DNA from: a virus
Virus record (IMG/VR): IMGVR_UViG_3300028840_005312
Location: 1-26,495 of that record
Strand: one strand, 5' to 3'
Length of the DNA stretch: 26,495 nucleotides
Both the position numbers and the translations under genes were made by a program. The notes under the pieces were generated by a model, which saw only the letters and a program-made list of their open reading frames with translations, was not told where the DNA came from and searched no databases. Of this stretch, positions 18,404-26,242 are shown piece by piece (position 1 is the stretch's first letter; every line of letters starts with the position of its first letter).

Positions 18404-18976
18404 ATGGAATCAAATAACTATGAATGGTTTATTACGCAAACTGTTGAAGCAATGTTGCCCCGTTTTTCAGCAATGAATTGTGGTTTGGGAATGACTATTG
18501 ATTTAGCTTGGCATGATTATGGATATGATGAAAATGGAAATGATAAAGTAAGGAAAGAAAGGTCTTTTAGAAAAAGCATCTTTCTCTTGTTTCATCGACC
18601 TCACAACTATACTAAGGTTCTTTACAAAGATGTTTCAGATGAAATTATGTGTTTAACGAAAGCACTTAATACACAAGAAGAAATCAGATTTGAACAAAAA
18701 TCAGACCATGATTCCTGTTGGAGAAGTGATGGTATGCGTTGGTTGTTTGAAACTTTCTGTGAAGCATGGGATTATTTTAAACAGTTTGGTATTAAAGGAA
18801 GGAATATTGATCCATCTGTTCACTATTCCATCTTTTCGGGTGGAATTCCTCAATATTATGAAGTGAATTTGAAACGGGAAGAAAGTGAAAATAGGTGGAA
18901 TGCTGATTATTTTGTGAAATTCATTCGTAAAATTCCCATGAATGAAATCAGTAAATATATGCCTGAAAGTAATTAG
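18404..18976 (+). CDS. hypothetical protein, 190 aa
   Basis: AAAGGAGAATATC stands before the ATG. The protein is soluble and aromatic, with LAWHDYGYDENGNDKVRKE near residue 36, a DSCWRSDGMRWLFETFCEAWDYF helix and a beta-rich end. It could be a paired domain protein, but I do not recognise it. Its stop is 2 bases from the stop of the convergent tail gene, with no terminator in the gap. Confidence 0.8.
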   Translation: MESNNYEWFITQTVEAMLPRFSAMNCGLGMTIDLAWHDYGYDENGNDKVRKERSFRKSIFLLFHRPHNYTKVLYKDVSDEIMCLTKALNTQEEIRFEQKSDHDSCWRSDGMRWLFETFCEAWDYFKQFGIKGRNIDPSVHYSIFSGGIPQYYEVNLKREESENRWNADYFVKFIRKIPMNEISKYMPESN

Positions 18977-18978
18977 AT

Positions 18979-19938
18979 TTAAAGACCACCTTTTAAACCA
19001 CTAACACCACCTTTTTCACCTGGAGTTACTTTAGGTGCTGTAGAAGTAACTCCATATGCTTTATATGAATCAGATTCTTCTTTACTTATAATATTAATAA
19101 TACTACCACTTTCAATTGTACTTGCATATAATGGACTCATATCCATGAATGTTAATTGAAGATTAACACTTGAAGGAAGTCCATTTACATATGGAGAATT
19201 CCATGTAGGTTGAACACCAACTAATGCACATGTGGTATATTTGATGAATGCTTTAGGATATGTCTCTATACTCCACATATAAGGAAATTCTATATTAATA
19301 TCACTTATTAAATCAGGAGATGAATATTTCATTAATTCTTGAACAGGCTTTATTAATATGTCTTCAGGGGATGTGCCCGGAACTGATTCACTAAATAATT
19401 GAAATTCAAATACTATCTGTCTTCTATCGGAATTTGTATAATATAATGGTGTATCAACTTTGATAGGGGGAATTCTTGTGCCAGGAACTGCTTTATAAAC
19501 CTTATTTACATACTGTTCAATACTTGTTCCCTCATCTGCTGTTGCAGAACTAAATGTATTTTTAACAGCATCAGCAAGGTTAGCTTCACTTCCAAATACA
19601 TTAGCCATACCTCTTACTTCTGAACCTAATTTAACGGCTGATCTGACCTTCTGAGCTAGCCTAGAAGCAACTGATTCATATGCTTCCCAATGATGTACAA
19701 TGTTTTCATTTAAATTCAATGGTGCAAGAAATAGGAAGTCTGTATTGATTTCTTGAACGGCTACTGTACCTGCTCCTTTAGAAAATTGATCTAATATTTT
19801 TTTTGGAGTCATGCTTATCCATACAGAACCATTTTTGCCACTTGCTATCTTAGATGACCAAGGCGAAAGTTTCATAGGTCTCTGATATCTAATACCACCT
19901 GTATTCATGCTTTTGCTTTTATATAATGTAGTTGCCAT
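18979..19938 (-). CDS. gp48-like baseplate/tail-tube cap protein
   Basis: A 319-aa protein at the downstream end of the tail operon, next to the tape measure. The C-terminal third (WSIETYPKAFIKYTTCALVG, PSSVNLQLTFMDMSPL) resembles the tube-like domain of T4 gp48/gp54, which link the baseplate to the first tube ring. Size is close to gp54 (320 aa) and gp48 (364 aa). Its ATG overlaps the tape-measure stop by one base. The assignment rests on position and partial similarity. Confidence 0.6.
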   Translation of the reverse strand: MATTLYKSKSMNTGGIRYQRPMKLSPWSSKIASGKNGSVWISMTPKKILDQFSKGAGTVAVQEINTDFLFLAPLNLNENIVHHWEAYESVASRLAQKVRSAVKLGSEVRGMANVFGSEANLADAVKNTFSSATADEGTSIEQYVNKVYKAVPGTRIPPIKVDTPLYYTNSDRRQIVFEFQLFSESVPGTSPEDILIKPVQELMKYSSPDLISDINIEFPYMWSIETYPKAFIKYTTCALVGVQPTWNSPYVNGLPSSVNLQLTFMDMSPLYASTIESGSIINIISKEESDSYKAYGVTSTAPKVTPGEKGGVSGLKGGL

Positions 19939-21650
19939 TAATCAAGTTCCCCACTATAGTTTTTAACCGATACTAATCCATTATCTATCTCATCAGGTAT
20001 TTGTTTTACATCCCCACCACCACCTGATTGATTGTTTTGACTCATAGCAGCAAGTGTATTTTTTGTTACATCAGATTTTCTATTTCTTTCCATTTCTTTT
20101 ATGGCATCAACAGCTTGTTCCATACTTTTTGCTGATTGAACATTATTTTTAATTTTTGCTGATTCAGTTTTATTTACAGCATCAATAGGAGAAAGTGTAT
20201 TACCTCTATCCCAAATTTCTTGTTTCCTTCTTTCACGTTCAGCTTTACCAAAAGGATCAGGAACAGCAACTCTTAATTGACCCCCACCCGTTGGAGTTGG
20301 TAAGTCTTCTCCTGGAAAAATTTTATTCCAAAGATTAGTAATTGTACCTGCAACTCCTGAAACAATAGAAGAAATTGAATCTAATATAGGTCCAAACCAT
20401 TTATCTATTCTATCACCAATATTTTTTATTACATTATCTGCTCCTGCTTTTATTTTTTCCATGAATGTTCCTTCAGTACCAAAAAAACCTTCAAAGAAGT
20501 CTATAATAGGAGCAAAAGGATTAAAATCTAATATAAAATCAAGGAATCCTTGAATACTATTCATGATATTATCAGCAACACCTTCTATCTCTATACCAAA
20601 CCATCCTGCTACTTTTTCCACTAACCATCCAATGAATTTAACAGGCAATTCTATAAATCCCTTAAGTGCTTCCCATAAACCACCTTTGATTTTATCCCAA
20701 AGAGTACCTTCTGTATCTTTAAATCCTTTTATAAAATCAAATATACTCATTAAAAGAGTTACAGGCCAACCTAACCATTTGAATCCAAATTTAAGTCCTT
20801 TTATAATTCTTCCAAGTATAGGCATCTTTTTAGCGATATCCATAAACTTAGTAGAATAACCTTTAAGTTTAGTAATCCATTCTCCTATCTTAGCAAAGAA
20901 AGGTATTTTCTTAAGACCTGTAAAAAGATTTCCTAATTTGGCAAAAATAGGAATAGAAGATGTTATTGCAATAAGCTTTCTATGTAACCATGCTCCAAGT
21001 CCTGCTGCAATAGTAAATAATATAATACCAAGAGTAGTCCATACATCACCCTTTTTCTTCTTTCCAGAACCTTCCAAAAAATCCATCTTCATTTCTTTTA
21101 CTTGAAGCTTATACATATCACTTAATGTCTTAAGCATTTTACTTGCCCATTTTGGAGTTTTAGAAAAAAAGAATTTGAATGTTCCTACTGCAAATCCTTT
21201 GATAGAGTCTTTAATAGAACCTAATAATTCAAACCATTCAGATTCTTCTCCAAATAAACCAAGAAAATGTGATTTAAGAGCACTAAAGAAATTCTGAAAA
21301 TGATTCTTTATTCCCATAGCCATTTTACCAATGCCCATAGCAACACCTACAGTCATTGTTTTGAACATGCCTTTCACCATTCCTGCCATGCCCAAAAACT
21401 TTTTGGCTTGATCATCTTGTTTCTTTATGAATTTACCGTTTTCATCTCTTAATCTTTCAGTAAATTTTCTTTTTTGTTTCTGCTGTTCTTCTTCTTCAGT
21501 AACAACATCAAACCATTTATTAATAGCTTGACGTTCCTTTTCATTCATACTCTTAATTTGAGCAGAATTACCAACATATATCTTTAGAATATTAACAGCA
21601 TCATCTACTGTTTTATTAAGTTTTTTTAATTCGGTATCTGTGTTAGCCAT
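19938..21650 (-). CDS. tail tape-measure protein (T4 gp29 position)
   Basis: A 570-aa, mostly helical protein with many GLF/GF repeats, a coiled N-terminus (1-85), a hydrophobic segment (about 204-222, GIILFTIAAGLGAWL) and repeats such as DTEGTLWDKIKGGLWEALKG and GTEGTFMEKIKAG. This is typical of tape measures, which set tail length and may enter the host envelope. T4 gp29 has 590 residues, so a tail of about T4 length is expected. It lies directly after the frameshift chaperone and before a baseplate gene, the usual place. Confidence 0.8.
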   Translation of the reverse strand: MANTDTELKKLNKTVDDAVNILKIYVGNSAQIKSMNEKERQAINKWFDVVTEEEEQQKQKRKFTERLRDENGKFIKKQDDQAKKFLGMAGMVKGMFKTMTVGVAMGIGKMAMGIKNHFQNFFSALKSHFLGLFGEESEWFELLGSIKDSIKGFAVGTFKFFFSKTPKWASKMLKTLSDMYKLQVKEMKMDFLEGSGKKKKGDVWTTLGIILFTIAAGLGAWLHRKLIAITSSIPIFAKLGNLFTGLKKIPFFAKIGEWITKLKGYSTKFMDIAKKMPILGRIIKGLKFGFKWLGWPVTLLMSIFDFIKGFKDTEGTLWDKIKGGLWEALKGFIELPVKFIGWLVEKVAGWFGIEIEGVADNIMNSIQGFLDFILDFNPFAPIIDFFEGFFGTEGTFMEKIKAGADNVIKNIGDRIDKWFGPILDSISSIVSGVAGTITNLWNKIFPGEDLPTPTGGGQLRVAVPDPFGKAERERRKQEIWDRGNTLSPIDAVNKTESAKIKNNVQSAKSMEQAVDAIKEMERNRKSDVTKNTLAAMSQNNQSGGGGDVKQIPDEIDNGLVSVKNYSGELD

Positions 21651-21651
21651 A

Positions 21652-22577
21652 TCATTTTTTCTCTAAAGCTTTTCGTTCTTCTTCCATATCTCTTATTAAA
21701 AGATTTACATAAATTTCTCTTTCAAAGTCTGCTAACATATTACTTTCTACAGGGGATATATTACATTTCTTAGCAAGTGCATATTGCTGTTCTAAAATAT
21801 TCTGAAATGATCCCCACAGATTAATTATCCAAAAAAATTTTGCTGAATCGGAACTTCATACGAATGATCTGCACCACAATGTACACACTTAACTTTATTT
21901 TCTAATTTAATTCCAAATGCCATATCATCAATAGTATTTTTTATTTTCTCCATTAAACCCATTGGCATCTGCTCAATAAAATACATTCTATCCTTCATTG
22001 AAATGTTTTCATCCATTCCATTAGGTGTTTCTATTTTATCTATTGCACATGCTTGAAAGGCAACTTGGAACATATATGCTATCTGATGCTCTGTCATATT
22101 CTTTGGAAACAATTGTGGTTTTATATCTTCTATTTGATGCTTCCTTTTCATATGTCTTAAATGAACTTTTACTTTGTCCAAATTAATAACAACATTGTCT
22201 TTATTTTCAAGTTGTATAACTTCAAGGGTATCAAGGTTTGTTCTATTTAAAAATTGTGAATTACAAGAAGAACATGTAACCTTGCTTTCTATTACTTCAC
22301 CCTTTGTCTTTTTTCTGATTTCAATTAAGAGGAACATTCTATCATAGATATATTGTTCTCTTATATCAAATCCATCAGTCAAAACACTTGATGATATTAA
22401 CTCATCAAGTGCTTGTTCTTGGACTACATAATTAGTTTCATTCTCATATGTGAGAAGCTTTTTGATTTGACCTGTTGTTACAGGTTTAAATTGAATTGTT
22501 TGTTTACTTCCCGGCAATTCACAAGTAAAATCATATACATTAACAAAATCATAAAACTTAGGTTTATTATCTGACAT
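21652..22577 (-). CDS. probable -1 frameshift product of the gp26-like gene (308 aa)
   Basis: A -1 shift on the slippery run at 21831-21841 would join residues 1-249 of the gp26-like protein to a 59-residue extension that begins WIINLWGSFQNILEQQ and ends RKALEKK at 21652. The extension frame has coding character but no start codon until a Met 32 residues in, and it has no ribosome binding site of its own. Tail chaperone genes between tube and tape measure use -1 frameshifts in many phages, so the arrangement supports this reading. Confidence 0.75.
21825..22577 (-). CDS. gp26-like baseplate/tail-chaperone protein, unshifted form
   Basis: A 250-aa protein resembling the T4 baseplate hub gp26 family, with a zinc-binding pair of CxxC motifs (C102/C105 and C231/C234). 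Positions around VVQEQALDELISSSV and HQIAYMFQVAFQACAID are helical. Family members help assemble the central hub; here it sits at the tail chaperone position between tube and tape measure. CTCC/GGAG ribosome site precedes the ATG. It ends QQNFFG at a slippery run that would give a longer form. Confidence 0.7.
   Translation of the reverse strand: MSDNKPKFYDFVNVYDFTCELPGSKQTIQFKPVTTGQIKKLLTYENETNYVVQEQALDELISSSVLTDGFDIREQYIYDRMFLLIEIRKKTKGEVIESKVTCSSCNSQFLNRTNLDTLEVIQLENKDNVVINLDKVKVHLRHMKRKHQIEDIKPQLFPKNMTEHQIAYMFQVAFQACAIDKIETPNGMDENISMKDRMYFIEQMPMGLMEKIKNTIDDMAFGIKLENKVKCVHCGADHSYEVPIQQNFFG
21831..21841 (-). promoter_or_regulatory. programmed -1 frameshift site
   Basis: On the minus strand the reading frame is CAA AAT TTT TTT GGA TAA. 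This includes the heptamers A-AAT-TTT and T-TTT-TTT, both classical X-XXY-YYZ slippery sequences, two codons before the stop. No strong stem-loop after the site or Shine-Dalgarno-like stimulator before it is obvious. Confidence 0.75.
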
Positions 22578-22594
22578 TTTTTCTCCTTTTTACA

Positions 22595-22602
22595 TATTTA
22601 TT
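22595..22602 (-). promoter_or_regulatory. possible late promoter box before the gp26-like gene
   Basis: AATAAATA on the minus strand differs by one base from TATAAATA and lies 18 bases before the ATG at 22577. Weak on its own. Confidence 0.3.
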
Positions 22603-22607
22603 ATATA

Positions 22608-23153
22608 TTATTGTGCTCCACCTGTTTCTGTAAAACTTAATTCATGGTAACTGTAAGTAAATGTTACATCAAAGGTAGCAATTTCTGTTGAAGCATAATC
22701 CATTGTAATTTGTGAAACTTCTTTAGGCCATGCATCATGAAGTACGAATTCAAGAATTACTTGTCCCTCATATCCAATCATCTGTAATCTTTGATCAACC
22801 ATATAAACGTCATGAGTTGAATAAAAGTTATTTACAGGGTTATGGCATAGATTAGACCATTTTTCGAATGTGTTTCTAATCTTAGCATTAATATCAACAT
22901 TGAATGTAATTACTACATCTGTATATGTGTGTTTGCCCGGAAATTTCCAATCAAATCCTTGCCAATTTAAGACAACTTCCTCTAAAGCTGTTGAAGGCAT
23001 TTGAGCAGTTTTAACCATATAGATAGCATCCTGTTGATTAACATCAGGTGTTATTGCAGGCCATTGTGGTTGATAGTAAAATAAACTTGATTTTGCTCCA
23101 TCTCCAAATCTTGCTTTGAAAGCTTCTATGTTAAACGCTCTTACATCAGGCAT
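22608..23153 (-). CDS. tail tube protein, T4 gp19-like
   Basis: The 181-aa protein matches the gp19 type: an N-terminal FNIEAFKARFGDGAK arm, TAQMPSTALEEVVLNWQGFDWKFPG near residues 49-73, YTDVVITFNVDIN, HDVYMVDQRLQMIGYEGQVI and LHDAWPKEVSQITMDYASTE before a final FDVTFTYSYHEL strand. It forms the inner tube inside the sheath. AAGGAG precedes the ATG and a TATAAATA box lies 20 bases upstream. Confidence 0.88.
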   Translation of the reverse strand: MPDVRAFNIEAFKARFGDGAKSSLFYYQPQWPAITPDVNQQDAIYMVKTAQMPSTALEEVVLNWQGFDWKFPGKHTYTDVVITFNVDINAKIRNTFEKWSNLCHNPVNNFYSTHDVYMVDQRLQMIGYEGQVILEFVLHDAWPKEVSQITMDYASTEIATFDVTFTYSYHELSFTETGGAQ

Positions 23154-23172
23154 TTTTTTTTCTCCTTATATC

Positions 23173-23180
23173 TATTTATA
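23173..23180 (-). promoter_or_regulatory. T4-late-type promoter box before the tube gene
   Basis: TATAAATA on the minus strand (23180-23173) is the T4 late promoter consensus. It lies 20 bases before the ATG of the tube gene and just ahead of AAGGAG. The same octamer precedes the sheath gene. Confidence 0.5.
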
Positions 23181-23182
23181 TA

Positions 23183-23521
23183 TTATTTTGCTGCTTTTAA
23201 TGCTTTTTGAATAGCTCTATTTATTTCTCCAACTAATGTACCAAAAGCATCATTCCATTCTTTTCCTGGCTCAAATGAAGCTTGTTTTAATGGCAATAAC
23301 TTTTGTAGTTTTTTTGTTGCCATATCCTTATCAGCCATTATCAATCTAGCCATCCATCCTGCTACTTCTTGGGTATCAGAAGTCATTTCATTTAAATTAT
23401 CTATATGCTCCTTTAATCCCATAATCTGATCTTTACCTTTTCTTTTTTGTTTCTTCTTTCCTTTTCCATCCATTTTTCCTGAACCATCACAAGCTTCAAG
23501 AAAGTTTTCAAATCTGCTCAT
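23183..23521 (-). CDS. small virion-associated protein of unknown role, 112 aa
   Basis: It lies between the sheath and tube genes in the tail operon. A short N-terminal helix is followed by a Gly/Lys linker (GSGKMDGKGKKKQKRKGKDQ) and a helical domain (NEMTSDTQEVAGWMARLIM, EWNDAFGTLVGEINRAIQ). AGGAG lies before the ATG. Position suggests a tail assembly or completion factor; no homology is recognised. Confidence 0.8.
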   Translation of the reverse strand: MSRFENFLEACDGSGKMDGKGKKKQKRKGKDQIMGLKEHIDNLNEMTSDTQEVAGWMARLIMADKDMATKKLQKLLPLKQASFEPGKEWNDAFGTLVGEINRAIQKALKAAK

Positions 23522-23538
23522 ATCAATCTCCTATATAA

Positions 23539-23555
23539 GGGGGGATATACCCCCC
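23539..23555 (-). promoter_or_regulatory. G6/C6 hairpin between sheath and next gene
   Basis: GGGGGG (23539-23544) and CCCCCC (23550-23555) form a very stable stem with a 5-base loop, just after the sheath stop codon. On the minus strand it is followed by TTATATAG, not a proper T-run. It may partly end transcription or protect the 3' end of the abundant sheath mRNA. Confidence 0.6.
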
Positions 23556-23561
23556 ATTATT

Positions 23562-25355
23562 TTATTGTGGTGCTGATGCAGCAACTAATTCTGTAAAGCT
23601 TGCACCCGTTTTAGTAGCAATCAGGTTCAAGACAATAAATTCTGCTGTTCTTGTAGGCTTGATATAAATATCACACCATAATTCGTTTCTATCAATTCTT
23701 TCAGCAGTATTATTTCTATCATCACAAACAATCAGATAATCAAATATGCCCCTTCTTGCAACAACATCTCTTAAGAATGGATCAATCATATTAATAATTG
23801 CCAATCTTGTAAAAGTATCATTAGGTTCAAACAAGAAGTATTTTAATGCTGTACTAACTGCCTTACCAACTATGATGAATAATCTTCTAACATTCACTCT
23901 ATTGAATGCTGAAGATTTATCAAGCATGTTCTTCTGACCCCAAACCACTTTCCCCTGTCCTGGAAAACTAACAATAGGATTAAGACCGTTCTTATAAAGA
24001 ATATCTCTTTCACCTTTAACAGGATTCCATGCAAGTTTTCTAACTTGATTGATTATTCCTCTATTCAAACCGGCAGGAGCAAACCAAGGCTCACTTACAT
24101 CATCCGTATTTGCGTAAATTCCTGCTACATGTCCTGATGCAGGAACCCACCTATATTTTGAATTCCATTTATCATATACATTCAGCCAATTTGAATATAG
24201 AGCAACATAAGATGTATTGATATTTAAAGTATTTAATCTATAGTCTCTACAATCAGTTGCTTCATTTCCTTTATTATTAACAACTAAAGACTTAGTAACA
24301 TCCAATACTCCTACTGCATCTGCTCTTGACTCGCAAATGGTATTAATATATATTTTAATGGTATCAGACTTTCCACTATCAATGAAGATATTAACATCAA
24401 TTGATTCAGGATCACTATAAAGGTCTAATGCTGCTTGAATATCACCATCAAGAATTGAATCACCTTGACTTCTAACACCACCACCTAAATTAGTATAAGT
24501 GGTTTGATATTTGTTTTTATAGCTTTTATTCTTAAATGCTGCTGTAGTTGCAACTCTAATATAATTAGAATTAGAGTTAATCCAATTCTCAACAAAAATA
24601 TTAGCACCTTCATCATTAACTTCTGTTGGATCAGAACTTACAAGATGTGCCTCAACCACTTCATAAGGTATAGGACTCTTTGTAATATTCTGTTGTTTAG
24701 CTCTTTTAACTAAAATTAAGAATTGTTTATCAGTATTAAAAGCAGCATCTACAGATTGATCAAGATCATCATATAGAGTAGCTGAAATTCCTAATGTTGC
24801 TGCTGCTGTACCTGCTCTAACACCATTATATACATCTCTACCAACGATAGCAATTTGAAGGTAATTTCCCCATTCCCCTCTACTTTGTGCAATAAATGCT
24901 ATTTCTGAACCATTTTCAGGTCTTCCAACATCGAATGTGGTTTCTTCATTACCAAATTCATCAGGGTCTTGAGAATCCAAATCAGATAACTGATATGCAT
25001 TTCCTGAAACATACTGTGTGAATGTTCCACCTGATACAACTGTTCCATATGCTCCTGAAAAGGTAGCACTTGGAGCTAATACTCTTGTACAATACAAATT
25101 ACTTCCATATTGAAGAAAACCCGCACCTGCTATAATGTCTTCATAAGATTGACCACGGACACCTGTAACTGCTTCTTCAGGAATACCAAAAGTTTCAATC
25201 AACTCATCAATATTATTAATTAATTGAGTCTTTAATTCCGGTCCTTTCCATGTGTCTCTCAATATAAGAACACCTATCGAAGTTGCTACAGCAGGGATAG
25301 TTGTAGTTAAATCAATTTCATTCACGTCCACTAAAGGACTTAGATACATTGTCAT
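23562..25355 (-). CDS. tail sheath protein, T4 gp18-like
   Basis: A 597-aa contractile sheath subunit. The N-terminus (YLSPLVDVNEIDLTTTIP) and the C-terminal core (FTRLAIINMIDPFLRDVVAR, ERIDRNELWCDIYIKPTR, FIVLNLIATKTGASFTELVA) are typical of the gp18/phage sheath family, whose core domain is built from both chain ends. It contracts to drive the tube through the envelope. Two further sheath-derived genes lie directly upstream. AGGGAG stands 7 bases before the ATG; the leader holds a small hairpin and a TATAAATA box. Confidence 0.93.
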   Translation of the reverse strand: MTMYLSPLVDVNEIDLTTTIPAVATSIGVLILRDTWKGPELKTQLINNIDELIETFGIPEEAVTGVRGQSYEDIIAGAGFLQYGSNLYCTRVLAPSATFSGAYGTVVSGGTFTQYVSGNAYQLSDLDSQDPDEFGNEETTFDVGRPENGSEIAFIAQSRGEWGNYLQIAIVGRDVYNGVRAGTAAATLGISATLYDDLDQSVDAAFNTDKQFLILVKRAKQQNITKSPIPYEVVEAHLVSSDPTEVNDEGANIFVENWINSNSNYIRVATTAAFKNKSYKNKYQTTYTNLGGGVRSQGDSILDGDIQAALDLYSDPESIDVNIFIDSGKSDTIKIYINTICESRADAVGVLDVTKSLVVNNKGNEATDCRDYRLNTLNINTSYVALYSNWLNVYDKWNSKYRWVPASGHVAGIYANTDDVSEPWFAPAGLNRGIINQVRKLAWNPVKGERDILYKNGLNPIVSFPGQGKVVWGQKNMLDKSSAFNRVNVRRLFIIVGKAVSTALKYFLFEPNDTFTRLAIINMIDPFLRDVVARRGIFDYLIVCDDRNNTAERIDRNELWCDIYIKPTRTAEFIVLNLIATKTGASFTELVAASAPQ

Positions 25356-25370
25356 AATTTTTCTCCCTAT

Positions 25371-25389
25371 TTTAGGTTAAATACCTAAA
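25371..25389 (-). promoter_or_regulatory. small hairpin in the sheath mRNA leader
   Basis: TTTAGGT (25371-25377) and ACCTAAA (25383-25389) pair across 5 bases, between the late promoter box and the ribosome binding site of the sheath gene. It may stabilise the mRNA 5' end, as leader hairpins do for other phage late mRNAs. Confidence 0.4.
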
Positions 25390-25407
25390 GCTTCTATATC
25401 TCATATA

Positions 25408-25415
25408 TATTTATA
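25408..25415 (-). promoter_or_regulatory. T4-late-type promoter box before the sheath gene
   Basis: TATAAATA on the minus strand lies in the only gene-free gap of the tail operon, about 53 bases before the sheath ATG. In T4 this octamer alone defines late promoters, read by gp55 with gp33 and the sliding clamp. No gp55 or gp33 gene is in the window. Confidence 0.5.
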
Positions 25416-25446
25416 TTTTTTAATAAAAAAAAATAATTTCTCTTTA

Positions 25447-26223
25447 TTAAGTTCCAGGAGTAGGTACAGGATCAAGTTCAAATTTTAGATTAAATTGTGA
25501 CCCATCAATAGTTTCTACTGTCATCCAACTAAGTCTTTCATTTAATGAACTTATATTAAGAATGCCACCACTTACATTATTAAAAGTAAGAGTAGTTGAA
25601 CCTGGCCCATTATCATCTCTAACACGAATATTTACATTAGAAGTATTACCGGATATACAATATATAATTATATCAGGTGAATATGAACTCCATGAATTCC
25701 CCCCTAAAAAGAGTTTTCCATCTACATCAGATAACCATCCTTCATCAACATCTACATATGATCCTGTTACTGGAATCCAAAATACTTCATTGCAACCATT
25801 AAGATCATCACAGTCAATTCCAAGACATTTTGCTGAACTTGAACTTGAAGAAGAACTTGAGCTTACTGAACTTGAACTTGAACTTGTAGAAGCACCTAAT
25901 ACATCCATAGTTCCATATGCTCCTGCAAATGTAGCACTAACAGGTAATACCCTTGTACAATATAGATTACTGCCATATTGTAAAAAACCTACTGCTGCTA
26001 TTAGGTCTTCATAAGACTGACCATGTTCATTGTCAACTGCTTCTTCAGGTCTACCAAATATTTCAATCAATTCATCAATAGTGTTGACTAACTGAACTTT
26101 TAATTCCGGTCCTTTCCATGTATCCCTTACAACTATTACGCCAATAGATGTTGATACAGCAGGTATTGTAGTTGTTAAATCAATCTCATTTACGTCCACT
26201 AATGGACTCAAATACATTGTCAT
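25447..26223 (-). CDS. chimeric protein: sheath N-terminus, serine linker, new domain
   Basis: Residues 1-105 closely follow the full sheath (MTMYLSPLVDVNEIDLTTTI up to GAYGT), then the sequence changes to a serine tract (about 112-130) and a 128-residue domain with C133, C138 and C144 that seems beta-rich (GNTSNVNIRVRDDNGPG, TTLTFNNVSGG). The rest of the sheath, including its C-terminal core, is absent. It may insert by its N-terminal part into the sheath or baseplate and display the extra domain outside, perhaps for binding. AAAGGAG precedes the ATG. The domain is not recognised. Confidence 0.8.
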   Translation of the reverse strand: MTMYLSPLVDVNEIDLTTTIPAVSTSIGVIVVRDTWKGPELKVQLVNTIDELIEIFGRPEEAVDNEHGQSYEDLIAAVGFLQYGSNLYCTRVLPVSATFAGAYGTMDVLGASTSSSSSSVSSSSSSSSSSAKCLGIDCDDLNGCNEVFWIPVTGSYVDVDEGWLSDVDGKLFLGGNSWSSYSPDIIIYCISGNTSNVNIRVRDDNGPGSTTLTFNNVSGGILNISSLNERLSWMTVETIDGSQFNLKFELDPVPTPGT

Positions 26224-26242
26224 ATTTTAATCTCCTTTTATA

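Noticed and set aside
20563-20859. 98-aa plus-strand frame inside the tape-measure gene
   Set aside because: Antisense shadow of a long gene with clear tape-measure features.
25562-26014. 150-aa plus-strand frame opposite the chimeric sheath gene
   Set aside because: Its Glu/Leu-rich repeat is just the antisense of the serine tract; no ribosome site and strongly biased composition.
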